Shown here piece after piece: positions 44,419 through 44,477 of a DNA stretch of 44,477 nt. Position 1 is the stretch's first letter. Each line of letters opens with the position of its first letter. Both the position numbers and the translations under genes were made by a program. The stretch comes from a bacterium (GTDB lineage: Bacteria > NPL-UPA2 > JAUVJM01). Under the pieces are notes generated by a model. That model ran no database searches. It was not told the origin of the DNA and worked only from the letters and a program-made list of their open reading frames with translations. The stretch is from positions 1 through 44,477 of the forward strand of contig JAUWGW010000011.1 in NCBI GenBank assembly GCA_030606215.1, in the 5' to 3' direction.

Positions 44419-44477
44419 TGAGTTTTTTAACATATTAAATCAGTAGTAGTCGGCCTTGTGTGAAATGTGGGTAACTG

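Noticed and set aside
44280-44477. Trp leader peptide or T-box upstream of trpE
   Set aside because: No short frame with tandem Trp codons and no T-box specifier or terminator structure seen.
1-44477. CRISPR array, rRNA or tRNA genes
   Set aside because: No regularly spaced repeats, no rRNA signature and no tRNA-like cloverleaf with TTCRA loop noticed on either strand.

Overview
The window (about 44.5 kb) looks like a chromosomal segment of an uncultured, Gram-negative-type (diderm) bacterium. An RND pump, periplasmic adaptor and TolC-type outer-membrane protein point to two membranes. A three-subunit, archaeal-style glutamate synthase, a split carB, an AarF/UbiB kinase and many short palindromic repeats resemble what is seen in little-studied candidate phyla. 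I cannot name the phylum from sequence alone. Nearly everything is on the minus strand, so transcription runs from high to low coordinates; the exception is a PIN-domain toxin module near 9.5-10.2 kb.

Layout in order of transcription. (1) 44.3-37.3 kb: a complete, tightly overlapping trpEGDCFBA operon, followed by a NYN-domain nuclease gene and leuS. (2) 34.9-28.4 kb: an M16 peptidase, folD, a second glutamine synthetase (glnA2), nadE, a PII protein, a glutamate dehydrogenase (gdh2) and a GAF-ANTAR antiterminator. (3) 28.4-21.5 kb: a promoter and a leader with two ANTAR-type attenuators, then glnA1 and a glutamate synthase operon (GATase subunit, FMN/Fe-S subunit, four-cluster ferredoxin, NAD(P)H-dependent flavoprotein, GXGXG subunit). 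(4) 21.4-20.0 kb: a second promoter and ANTAR leader, then gdh1. (5) 19.97-10.2 kb: a third ANTAR attenuator, a wrecked glutamate-synthase-like gene, then carA, carB (N-terminal half only), guaA, hisH, hisF, pyrG and purF. (6) 10.2-9.5 kb: the PIN toxin and a small partner on the plus strand. (7) 9.3-6.6 kb: tetR, a phasin-like gene and ubiB/aarF. (8) 6.5-1 kb: a radical SAM enzyme, patatin, PlsC-like acyltransferase, NadE-like protein, TolC-like protein, adaptor and the start of an RND pump.

The main result is a nitrogen regulon built on RNA. The GAF-ANTAR protein gene lies immediately upstream of the glnA1 leader. Three leaders together carry four copies of one architecture: two small hairpins whose loops have A at position 1 and G at position 4, followed by an intrinsic terminator whose 5' arm starts inside the second hairpin. 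This is the published ANTAR antitermination layout. The third copy stands before a run of genes that have glutamine chemistry in common rather than a pathway: carbamoyl phosphate, GMP, imidazole glycerol phosphate, CTP and phosphoribosylamine synthesis. With glutamate synthase, two glutamine synthetases, two glutamate dehydrogenases and PII, the locus reads as a supply-and-demand module for glutamine.

The second theme is invasion by short palindromic or tandem-repeat elements. Some lie between genes, but several sit inside genes in frame (carA, two glutamate synthase subunits, the flavoprotein, possibly hisH), and one appears to lie in the loop of an ANTAR hairpin. A further oddity is a TolC-like protein whose N-terminus is a recognisable copy of a patatin N-terminus.
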